Assembly: GCA_003250455.1 (NCBI GenBank)
Contig: QKGK01000395.1
Location: forward strand, 1-5,814
Length of the DNA stretch: 5,814 nt
Direction: 5' to 3'
Source: Chloroflexota bacterium
GTDB taxonomy: Bacteria; Chloroflexota; Anaerolineae; Anaerolineales; UBA11579
The notes below the pieces were generated by a model. The model saw only the letters and a program-made list of their open reading frames with translations, was not told the DNA's origin and ran no database searches. How positions within the stretch are numbered: the first letter of the stretch is position 1; each line of letters opens with the position of its first letter. Below, piece by piece: positions 1 through 5,678 of the stretch. Made by a program: the position numbers and the translations under genes.

Positions 1-2
1 CT

Positions 3-545
3 TATCTCCAGCTGAAAATTGATCTGCTGCGAGACCAGGATTCTTTGGTGGGGATTTATGAAGTCCAAAAAGATTTGGAGAGAATGCAATTGGTGGCACA
101 GAATGCCTACAGTCAGGTGCGCGGGACAATGGACAGCCTAGTAACTGATATTCCTAAAAATCTTTCGCAAGGCGTTCTCTCGATGGCAAGGAATATTCTG
201 GAACCGGCAGATATCCGGGTGAATTTTGAAAGTCTTGGAAAAGAGATTCCTTTATCTCCCGAAACCAAAGATAAAATCCTGAAAATTGTCAGAGAAGGCT
301 GTATCAACGCACAGAAGCACAGCTGTTCCCCAGAAGTCAATTTAAAAATGGTATGGGGGGATGATGTGCTACGAGTCGAGATTGAGGATCATGGAAAAGG
401 TATTCCTTCAGACCATCCAATAAAAGATCAACATTATGGTATGATTTTTATGCAGGAAAGGGCAAATGCAATCCGGGCAGACCTAAAAGTGGTTTCTGAA
501 TCCGGGTGTGGGACCAAAATTTGCCTGGATATCCCAATCAATTAG
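3..545 (+). CDS. Sensor histidine kinase, NarX/DesK (HisKA_3) type, C-terminal part
   Basis: This is the C-terminal part of a membrane or cytosolic sensor kinase that would autophosphorylate on a histidine and pass the phosphate to a response regulator. The frame is open to the window edge, so the sensor domain and the phospho-acceptor His lie upstream. The TTG at 45 is not a credible start, because coding continues before it (YLQLKIDLLRDQDS). The first ~40 visible residues fit the second half of the HisKA_3 dimerisation hairpin (LERMQLVAQNAYSQVRGTM). The HATPase_c domain follows, with an N box (REGCINAQKHS, Asn codon 306-308), a G1 box (DHGKGIP, from 387), HYGMIFMQERA typical of the NarX family, and GCGT near 504-515. 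The gene ends in TAG 57 bp before a NarL-type regulator on the same strand, its likely partner. The family is clear; the signal sensed cannot be known from this fragment. Confidence 0.9.
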   Translation, partial: YLQLKIDLLRDQDSLVGIYEVQKDLERMQLVAQNAYSQVRGTMDSLVTDIPKNLSQGVLSMARNILEPADIRVNFESLGKEIPLSPETKDKILKIVREGCINAQKHSCSPEVNLKMVWGDDVLRVEIEDHGKGIPSDHPIKDQHYGMIFMQERANAIRADLKVVSESGCGTKICLDIPIN

Positions 546-569
546 CAATTTCCCGTTTGACATTATAAT
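542..569 (+). promoter_or_regulatory. Possible sigma70-type promoter for the response regulator gene
   Basis: A perfect TATAAT lies at 564-569. TTAGCA at 542-547 matches the -35 consensus at 4 of 6 positions with a 16-bp spacer, and it overlaps the kinase stop codon. Transcription would start near 576, leaving a leader of roughly 27 nt before the regulator ATG. An alternative is the perfect TTGACA at 557-562 with a weak -10 (TTTATT at 581-586). The AT-rich gap could produce such matches by chance, so the regulator may also simply be co-transcribed with the kinase. Confidence 0.35.
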
Positions 570-602
570 TTGGCATTCGTTTTATTTTGAAAGCGAAAAT
601 CC

Positions 603-1262
603 ATGGAAAACAAACTTCAATTATTGATCATTGATGACCATGTAATGCTCCGTGAAGGGCTTGTCAGCCTGTTTCAGCAACAGCCAGATTTTGAGGTCAT
701 TGGTCAGGGCGATTCTGTTGCCGATGCGATCGAGTTATCCAGGCAATTGAACCCGGGCTTGATCCTGATGGACTATTACCTGCCGGATGGCACCGGTGTG
801 GATGCGATCAAAGCGATTGTTAATCAGGAACCAGACGTGCTGATCGTCATGCTGACCCATACAGAAGATGATGATATGATCTATGAAGCGATCAGAAGTG
901 GTGCAAAGGGGTGTTTGCTTAAAAGCCAGCATCCAAAGGACCTGGTCAACTCTTTGCGGCGCGTGATGGAGGGGGATGCCATCCTTACCAGGAGCATGAC
1001 CAATGCGTTGGTCGATCGGATCTCTCACCAAAGCGATAATAAGGAAGCAGCCCAGATATCCCCCGCGTATCAGCTCCTGACCAGGCGGGAAAGGGAAATC
1101 CTCAAGCTGCTGGTAACAGATGCCACCAATAAAGAGATTGCATTACAGCTGGGGATTTCGATCAATACCGTTAAAAACCACATCAGCAGTATCCTGTCTA
1201 AATTAGAGTTGCGAAACCGCCGCGAAGCAGCAACTTTTGCCCGAAATCGCCATTCCCACTAA
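603..1262 (+). CDS. Response regulator, NarL/FixJ family (REC + LuxR-type HTH)
   Basis: This 219-aa DNA-binding response regulator is the likely phosphate acceptor of the kinase encoded just upstream. The receiver domain covers about residues 6-122: acidic pair Asp11-Asp12, phospho-acceptor Asp57 (LILMDYYLPDG), Thr85 (VMLTHTEDD) and Lys107 (GCLLKSQHP), so every key switch residue is present. A linker of about 30 residues leads to a LuxR/GerE helix-turn-helix from about 157 to 215, with LTRREREILKLL and the recognition region NKEIALQLGISINTVKNHIS. Length and domain order are normal for the family. The ATG at 603 gives MENKLQLLIIDDH, the usual short lead into the receiver fold; only a weak GAAAG-like ribosome-binding site precedes it. 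Target genes cannot be inferred. The convergent ppc gene is not necessarily regulated by it. Confidence 0.95.
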   Translation: MENKLQLLIIDDHVMLREGLVSLFQQQPDFEVIGQGDSVADAIELSRQLNPGLILMDYYLPDGTGVDAIKAIVNQEPDVLIVMLTHTEDDDMIYEAIRSGAKGCLLKSQHPKDLVNSLRRVMEGDAILTRSMTNALVDRISHQSDNKEAAQISPAYQLLTRREREILKLLVTDATNKEIALQLGISINTVKNHISSILSKLELRNRREAATFARNRHSH

Positions 1263-1273
1263 ACCGATCGGTT
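1262..1273. repeat. Perfect 12-bp palindrome AACCGATCGGTT
   Basis: AACCGATCGGTT starts on the last base of the regulator stop codon and is a perfect self-complementary 12-mer. It could be a binding site for a dimeric protein or a chance palindrome. It is not a usable RNA hairpin, because it has no loop. Confidence 0.4.
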
Positions 1274-1298
1274 ACTAAAAACGGTATTCCCTGCTCTC

Positions 1299-1327
1299 GA
1301 AAGGGCTGTCTGCGATAGCCCTTTTTT
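1299..1327 (+). terminator. Rho-independent terminator after the regulator gene
   Basis: AAGGGCT (1301-1307) pairs perfectly with AGCCCTT (1317-1323). The stem can extend by an A-T and a G-T pair outward and by a G-T and a T-A pair into the loop. It is followed by a T run (1322-1327). It lies 36 bp after the regulator stop and should end the kinase/regulator transcript. Read on the minus strand, the same stem is followed by only three T's, so it would be at best a weak terminator for the convergent ppc transcript. Confidence 0.85.
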
Positions 1328-1416
1328 AACTTCTAATTTGGCACAATTCGCAAATATCGGAAAGTTGGGCGAAGGGCTGGCATCTGGTGAGGCGTAGATG
1401 TTTAGGTCAGAAACAT

Positions 1417-4116
1417 TCATCCAGTATTGCGCAGACCGGAGGCAATTCCATTGATGGTCAACACGATGATATTATGCAATTCCTCTGCCTGGGGGCTGGT
1501 AGGGTCATCCAGGCTGCGCAGGCGGTGAAGAGTCTCAACCTGGACAAAGTTCAGTGGGTCGATGTAGGGGTTGCGCAGTTGGATGGAGGTCTGCAAATCG
1601 GGCTCAGAATCCAACAGGTTGGCGTTGCCATTGATCGCCAGGATGCGTTCTTTTGTGCGGTCATATTCCGTTTGGATCCGGTTAAAGAAATCTACAGCCA
1701 AATTTTGGTCTTCCGCCAGGGTCAGGTACAGCCTGGCTATTTCCAGGTCTGCTTTTTGCAAAGACATTTCTGCATTATCAAGGATCGCTCTAAAGAAGGG
1801 CCAGCTAACATACATTTCTTTCAGAGCATCTACCGACGAGGCTGCTTCCAGCCCGCTGCCCAGGCCAAACCAGCCAGGTAAATTGAAGCGGCTTTGCATC
1901 CAGGAGAACACCCAGGGGATAGCCCGTATCTTGGTCACCTGGCGCGCACCGGCCTGACGCGCGGCAGGCCGGGAACCGATGCGCAGGTGTGCAATCTCCA
2001 GGATCGGCGTTACCTGCTGCCAGAAATCCATAAATCCTGGTGACTGATACACCAGTGCCTGGTAGACCTGTTGGGCAGATTGGCTCATTCTTTCCAGTTC
2101 CTGCTGCCAGGCTTGCGGGAGCTGAAAGCCATTTTTCTCCGGCAAGGAAGACCGGATGACTGCGCTGACCACTTGTTCCAGGTGCTGAAAAGCCAGGTCT
2201 GGATTGGAATAGCGGGAAGTGATCGTCTCTCCCTGCTCGGTCAGCCGGAACCTTCCGTTAATTGTCCCCGGAGGCTGCGCCATGATCGCCCGGTTTGCCG
2301 GGCCGCCGCCCCGCGCGACTGTCCCGCCGCGCCCATGGAACAAGGTCAGCTTGATGCCATATTCCTGGCATACCTTGGCGATCTCATTCTGGGCCTGGTA
2401 CAGGTTCCAATTGGCGGAAAGATAACCGGCGTCTTTGTTGCTGTCCGAATAGCCGATCATCACCATCTGGTGGTCACCATTTTCCCTTAGATGCTGGCGA
2501 TAGGCGGCGTGTTCAAACAGTTCGCGCAGCACTTCCGGCGCGTTGCGCAGGTCGTTCACGGTCTCAAACAGCGGTGCGATCATCAGGGGTTGGTTGCCTA
2601 CCCATTTGCTCAGCAGCAAAACGCTTAGCACATCCGCCGGGCACTGCGCCATAGAAATGACAAAAGCCCCGAACAGGTCTTTTCCGTAAATATCCTGGGC
2701 GCGGCGGATCAGTTTGAACACCGACCAAGTCTCAGCAGTTTCCGCTGTGACCCCCGGGCGATCTGCCAAATTGGCTGGTGGGCTGTCCAGCAGGTCTGTC
2801 AGCAGCCCGATGCGGTCTTCGTCACATTTGTCAGAAAAATCGGGGGTTAAATTCAATGCCCGTAATATTTCGCTAACAACCGCGTTGATGCGGGAAGAAT
2901 CCTCCCGGATGTCCAGGCGGGCGGCGTGAAGGCCAAAGATATTCAGCTGCTTTTCAAGGGGACCAATGGTGTTTTTTCGTAATTTTTCGGGGATATGTTG
3001 GGAAATGATCCTGACAGGCGTAACCAGCGCATCCAGTTGGGCGCGCGCTTCGTGCGGCTGGCCAGACAGCAGTTGAGCGGTCATTGGCTCCTGGGAAGCA
3101 AACTGCAGGTCTGAAGCCAGCAGGGAGAGCGCTAATCTGTAGGGCTCGTTCTCGTAGCGATCGGCCAAATATGCGACATGTTTGGGCAGCGGCTGACGGC
3201 TCTGAAACCAATCGACGAGAGAAGGTGGAGGCGGGAAGAGCCTGCTCGAAAAGGTAAATTTGCGCGCCAGGTCCTGGATCGATTTGCGGTGTTTTTCGAT
3301 CGCCAGCCCCCGGTGCAGGCGCAGCGTCTCGGCAGTGACCGGGTAGGTCACATTGGGGTTGCCATCACGGTCACCCCCAATCCAGGAGGCCAAACTCAGC
3401 CACCTTTCTGGAAGGGATACCTCAGGGTAATGTTCTGCCAGGGATTCTTCCAACTCCTGGTAAATCAGCGGCAGCACATCCCAGAAAACAGCCTCGACGA
3501 AATACAACCCTGTTCGGACCTCGTCTGTCACCTCAGGCATGCTGGTGCGCGCCCGCTCCGTCAGCCAGTAGGTGCTGATCTCCGAATACAGCTTATCGAT
3601 GACATCTTCATCTTGTGATTGTGGTGCGTTATTCCCTGATATTTCTTTGATCAATTCGGAAATCCGGACCAATTTGGACATCAGCGAGCGGCGTTTAGCC
3701 TGCGTGGGGTGAGCGGTAAGCACCAGTTCAATATCCAGTTCGTCCAGCATGGCCTGGACTTCTTTTGCCGGGACCTGGCGAGCTTTAAAATCTTCAATCA
3801 CACGTTTGATCGAGTCGTTGGGCTGCCCCTTCTCACCGATGCCAAGTTTGAAATCCTGTACCCGGTCGTTCTCTTCTGCCAGGTTCACCAGGTCAAAGTA
3901 AAGGGCAAAGGCTGACGCCACTGCCCGGGATTGCTCTAATGTGAGTGTTTTTATCTTTTGGGATAACTCCTGGGCGGCAATGGGGGTGTTGGTCCTTCGT
4001 TGTTTGGAATAATTGCGGATCTCTTCTTCGATCCTGAAGATTTCTTCGGACTCTTGTTCGACCAGCACCTGGCCCAGGATGTTTCCCAGCATGCGTACTG
4101 TTTGAGAGAGGTTCAT
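1417..4116 (-). CDS. ppc: Phosphoenolpyruvate carboxylase (EC 4.1.1.31)
   Basis: Cytosolic enzyme converting phosphoenolpyruvate and bicarbonate to oxaloacetate and phosphate, the anaplerotic feed of the TCA cycle. From ATG 4116 it has 899 residues, normal for bacterial PEPC. Visible motifs: LTAHPTQAKRRS with catalytic His136, SWIGGDRDGNPN (244-255), GYSDSNKDAGYLSANW (from 555), the glycine loop FHGRGGTVARGGGPA (593-607), RAIPWVFSWMQSR (731-743), SIQLRNPYIDPLN (around 848), and the conserved C-terminal RNTG. Equivalents of the E. coli aspartate-inhibition residues (Arg in the glycine loop, Lys789, Arg848, Asn897) appear present, so feedback inhibition by aspartate or malate is likely. The open frame extends 18 codons upstream to 4170, but that extension (MCIPPIAVES...) is not family-like and contains a TATAAT box. 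MNLSQTVRMLG at 4116 is therefore the better start. No frameshift or missing catalytic residue is seen. Confidence 0.97.
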   Translation of the reverse strand: MNLSQTVRMLGNILGQVLVEQESEEIFRIEEEIRNYSKQRRTNTPIAAQELSQKIKTLTLEQSRAVASAFALYFDLVNLAEENDRVQDFKLGIGEKGQPNDSIKRVIEDFKARQVPAKEVQAMLDELDIELVLTAHPTQAKRRSLMSKLVRISELIKEISGNNAPQSQDEDVIDKLYSEISTYWLTERARTSMPEVTDEVRTGLYFVEAVFWDVLPLIYQELEESLAEHYPEVSLPERWLSLASWIGGDRDGNPNVTYPVTAETLRLHRGLAIEKHRKSIQDLARKFTFSSRLFPPPPSLVDWFQSRQPLPKHVAYLADRYENEPYRLALSLLASDLQFASQEPMTAQLLSGQPHEARAQLDALVTPVRIISQHIPEKLRKNTIGPLEKQLNIFGLHAARLDIREDSSRINAVVSEILRALNLTPDFSDKCDEDRIGLLTDLLDSPPANLADRPGVTAETAETWSVFKLIRRAQDIYGKDLFGAFVISMAQCPADVLSVLLLSKWVGNQPLMIAPLFETVNDLRNAPEVLRELFEHAAYRQHLRENGDHQMVMIGYSDSNKDAGYLSANWNLYQAQNEIAKVCQEYGIKLTLFHGRGGTVARGGGPANRAIMAQPPGTINGRFRLTEQGETITSRYSNPDLAFQHLEQVVSAVIRSSLPEKNGFQLPQAWQQELERMSQSAQQVYQALVYQSPGFMDFWQQVTPILEIAHLRIGSRPAARQAGARQVTKIRAIPWVFSWMQSRFNLPGWFGLGSGLEAASSVDALKEMYVSWPFFRAILDNAEMSLQKADLEIARLYLTLAEDQNLAVDFFNRIQTEYDRTKERILAINGNANLLDSEPDLQTSIQLRNPYIDPLNFVQVETLHRLRSLDDPTSPQAEELHNIIVLTINGIASGLRNTG

Positions 4117-4122
4117 GGGGCT

Positions 4123-4128
4123 ATTATA
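4123..4128 (-). promoter_or_regulatory. Putative -10 box (TATAAT) directly before ppc
   Basis: On the minus strand a perfect TATAAT ends 6 nt before the ATG at 4116. Transcription would then begin at or next to the start codon, giving a leaderless or near-leaderless mRNA. This fits the absence of any Shine-Dalgarno before that ATG. No convincing -35 hexamer is found 15-19 bp upstream, and the preceding TGCG is only close to an extended -10. It also supports the shorter ppc start over the frame reaching 4170. Confidence 0.45.
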
Positions 4129-4199
4129 CGCAACTTTGCCAGATTCGACTGCTATTGGCGGGATGCACATGAATGAACAATCTCAAATCTGCTTTCGAT

Positions 4200-4260
4200 G
4201 CCGCTAAATCGCCTGGACCAAAGCGGCAGGAGGCTGCACGTATTTGTCTGTGGTTGGTCC
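4200..4260 (-). other. Intergenic inverted repeats with pseudoknot topology
   Basis: The 203 bp between ppc and the small N-domain gene (4117-4319) contain no credible gene. Two perfect inverted repeats interlock here. GGACCAA/TTGGTCC is at 4254-4260 and 4215-4221 (7 bp). GCCGCT/AGCGGC is at 4222-4227 and 4200-4205 (6 bp). In a minus-strand RNA the second stem's 5' arm abuts the first stem's 3' arm, which is the geometry of an H-type pseudoknot. I do not recognise a known riboswitch. It could lie in the 3' end of the protease transcript, be a small RNA, or be chance. No T run follows, so it is not a standard terminator. Confidence 0.3.
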
Positions 4261-4319
4261 CCGTTTAACACAAAATTTAATCTTCTATAACTGATTTCTC
4301 CAGACTCAGTTTTGAAAAC

Positions 4320-4574
4320 CTACTCCATGGCGCGGATATCACCCACAGATTGAACATCGACCTTAACACCTTCGATTTCCTGCGGGATGATATCACTCTC
4401 GTCCAGCTTTTGGCGGGGAACTTTTTGACGCACCATCACCACGATGGAAAGCTCGTCCGTGACAACACCGTTTCTATGTGCGAGACCAATTCCCACGCCG
4501 ACCACATTGGCTTTTTGCATTAACTCGTCAGTATATTGGTCTTTGACCTGTTTGACCTTTTCGATTGGTTCCAT
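4320..4574 (-). CDS. Small stand-alone copy of the protease N-terminal domain
   Basis: An 84-residue protein from ATG 4574 (87 if the GTG at 4583 is used) with no signal peptide and no membrane segment. After a charged helical lead (EPIEKVKQVKDQYTDELMQK) it consists of a single domain homologous to residues 34-92 of the protease encoded just upstream. Shared blocks are NVxGVGIG, NGxxTDELS, IPxxIxG and DVxxVGDIxA, with about 29 identities in 59 aligned positions by hand count and one 2-residue indel. The catalytic protease domain is entirely absent. The protease stop TAG overlaps the GTG by one base (TAGTG), suggesting translational coupling. I prefer ATG 4574 because a GTGA at 4583-4580 stands 5 nt before it as a weak Shine-Dalgarno, but both starts are possible. 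The function is unknown; a trans-acting inhibitor, propeptide-like chaperone or targeting partner for the protease is inference only. Confidence 0.82.
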   Translation of the reverse strand: MEPIEKVKQVKDQYTDELMQKANVVGVGIGLAHRNGVVTDELSIVVMVRQKVPRQKLDESDIIPQEIEGVKVDVQSVGDIRAME

Positions 4575-4582
4575 CTTGATCA

Positions 4583-5611
4583 CTACAAGTTGATGTTCAT
4601 GCCGTCCAGCACCACCTGAATGGGGCTGAAGATGGTGGTAGAGGTGGATCCGGCAAAGAGCAAGCCAACGGCTTTATTGGAGTTGCCATCCACTACCAGT
4701 GAGCCGGAATCTCCACCCTGGGACATAGCTCCGGCGACATATTGGCCATCAAACCGGGCAGTACGGTTCGACCCGTAGCTGACATTGACAGAAGTATCGA
4801 TGGTGTTGATCGTGCCAGTGGTAAAGCCGGTGGTGCGGCCCGATTTGCGCACGGCCATACCTGGGTAACCAGCAGCAACCCCGGTGACCGGCCCGATATC
4901 GATGATATCGTCCAGGACATCGCCATCATTGACTGGCCGCGCCAGGGCAGCATCGAACAGGTTGGTGGCGGCTTGCAAGCGGATGACTTCCACCCGGTGA
5001 CTGGAGGCAACCAGCTTAGCCAGGAAGTTGCCGACAGCGGCATACAGACTGGCTATGCTGCAGCTCCCCGGCTCGGAGATATAAACGATGGGCTCAAATC
5101 TCTCCAGGGTAGCGATGGTGTCGGCACCAACCTGACCGCCATCGGTGGGGCCGGGCTGGAGGATCGGGTCGCCAAGCTGTGCGTCATTGCTGTTGGCGAG
5201 GACATGGTTGTTGGAAAGGATCAACCGGGTGCCCGAAGAGCGGTCCCGCACCACCACACCGAGCGTCCCGGCGGTGATACTGTAATGACCGATGCTGACA
5301 CCACCCGGGGCAGGGCGGAATCGCCCCGTGTTGGCGAGGGCTTTGATATCGCCAACCTGGACGACATCGGTTTTAATCCCGTTGATCGTGGATGGGATAT
5401 GTCCGCCAGAGGGCAGGTTGCTGGTCTTTTTGGTTACCAGGCAGACTACCGATAGTTCATCTGTCATCTGGCCGTTGCTCTCTTTGAAGCCGATGCCAAC
5501 TCCGTTTACATTCGGCAGCGAAAAAAGTGACTGCTTATAATCTTCTTTGGTCTGAATGAAGGCTGTGAGGTCTTGATTAGGTCTTGATTGGATTCCATTT
5601 CTTACCTCCAT
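4583..5611 (-). CDS. Trypsin-like (S1-fold) serine protease with N-terminal accessory domain
   Basis: A 342-aa protein with two parts. Residues about 30-92 form a small domain (LPNVNGVGIG, TDELSVV, IPSTINGIKTDVVQVGDIKAL) also found as the separate downstream protein. Residues about 100-342 are a chymotrypsin-fold protease: His136 in LILSNNHVLANSN, Asp220 in NLFDAALARP, Ser302 in QGGDSGSLVV, and the supporting motif KSGRTTGFTTGTI. The triad is complete, so it is probably active, cleaving an unknown substrate. There is no signal peptide or transmembrane segment, which is unusual for a trypsin-fold enzyme and suggests action in the cytoplasm or non-classical export. Similar proteins with this N-domain recur in bacteria as far as I recall; they may be distant relatives of plant NARROW LEAF1-type proteases, which is uncertain. 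The start is a problem: ATG 5611 has no Shine-Dalgarno, while the strong GGAGGT at 5609-5604 serves an out-of-frame ATG at 5598. An 11-bp tandem repeat explains the mismatch. Confidence 0.88.
   Translation of the reverse strand: MEVRNGIQSRPNQDLTAFIQTKEDYKQSLFSLPNVNGVGIGFKESNGQMTDELSVVCLVTKKTSNLPSGGHIPSTINGIKTDVVQVGDIKALANTGRFRPAPGGVSIGHYSITAGTLGVVVRDRSSGTRLILSNNHVLANSNDAQLGDPILQPGPTDGGQVGADTIATLERFEPIVYISEPGSCSIASLYAAVGNFLAKLVASSHRVEVIRLQAATNLFDAALARPVNDGDVLDDIIDIGPVTGVAAGYPGMAVRKSGRTTGFTTGTINTIDTSVNVSYGSNRTARFDGQYVAGAMSQGGDSGSLVVDGNSNKAVGLLFAGSTSTTIFSPIQVVLDGMNINL
5568..5589. repeat. Perfect 11-bp tandem duplication in the protease 5' coding region
   Basis: AGGTCTTGATT occurs twice head to tail (5568-5578 and 5579-5589 on the plus strand; AATCAAGACCT in the coding direction). 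Eleven is not a multiple of three, so gain or loss of one unit changes the reading frame entering the protease. With one copy, the ATG at 5598 would read MESNQDLTAFIQTKE and continue in frame into the protease. With two copies, as here, that ATG runs into a stop after 30 codons, and only the ATG at 5611 is in frame. Confidence 0.9.
5596..5609 (-). promoter_or_regulatory. Strong Shine-Dalgarno plus ATG now out of frame
   Basis: In the coding direction GGAGGT (5609-5604) is followed by AAGAA and then ATG (5598-5596), a near-consensus ribosome-binding site at ideal spacing. In the present sequence this ATG opens a 30-codon frame (starting MESNQDLIKTS) ending in TAA, not the protease. The currently in-frame protease ATG (5611) partly overlaps this Shine-Dalgarno and lacks one of its own. 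The arrangement strongly suggests that 5598 was the original start. Confidence 0.75.
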
Positions 5612-5620
5612 AGGTCTGTT

Positions 5621-5636
5621 GCAGCGAGGACGCTGC
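5621..5636 (-). promoter_or_regulatory. Leader hairpin just upstream of the protease start
   Basis: GCAGCG and CGCTGC (5636-5631 and 5626-5621 in coding direction) form a perfect 6-bp, GC-rich stem with a TCCT loop. It ends 9 nt before the ATG at 5611 and 11 nt before the GGAGGT. CCTC at the loop/stem border could pair with GAGG of the Shine-Dalgarno. It may modulate initiation or protect the mRNA 5' end. On the plus strand the same stem is followed by TGC and four T's, but no plus-strand gene precedes it. Confidence 0.4.
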
Positions 5637-5678
5637 TGCTTTTCATCATCTTAACATTATTATCCGGGAATTCTCCGG

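Noticed and set aside
45..47. TTG at 45 as the start of the kinase gene
   Set aside because: The frame is open to the window edge, and the codons before it read as part of the dimerisation helix, so the gene is 5' truncated by the window, not short.
1387..1881. Plus-strand 164-codon frame opposite the 3' end of ppc
   Set aside because: It is antisense to the conserved PEPC C-terminus, lacks recognisable domains and has no ribosome-binding site; other antisense frames at 2071-2490 and 3178-3618 were rejected for the same reason.
4117..4170. 18-codon N-terminal extension of ppc to the ATG at 4170
   Set aside because: The extension is not typical of PEPC N-termini, has no Shine-Dalgarno and contains a perfect TATAAT immediately before the ATG at 4116, which starts the family-like MNLSQTVRMLG.
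4169..4207. Plus-strand 12-codon frame in the ppc/N-domain gap
   Set aside because: It is too short, has no ribosome-binding site and no evidence of selection; likely chance.
4290..4310. ACTGA/TCAGT hairpin after the small N-domain gene as a terminator
   Set aside because: The stem is only 5 bp with an 11-nt loop and no T run follows on the minus strand, so it cannot be called a rho-independent terminator.
4742..5455. Plus-strand open frame of 237 codons inside the protease gene
   Set aside because: It is an antisense shadow of a clearly real protease with a complete catalytic triad; its product is low-complexity, Gly/Asp/Ala-rich and matches no family I recognise.
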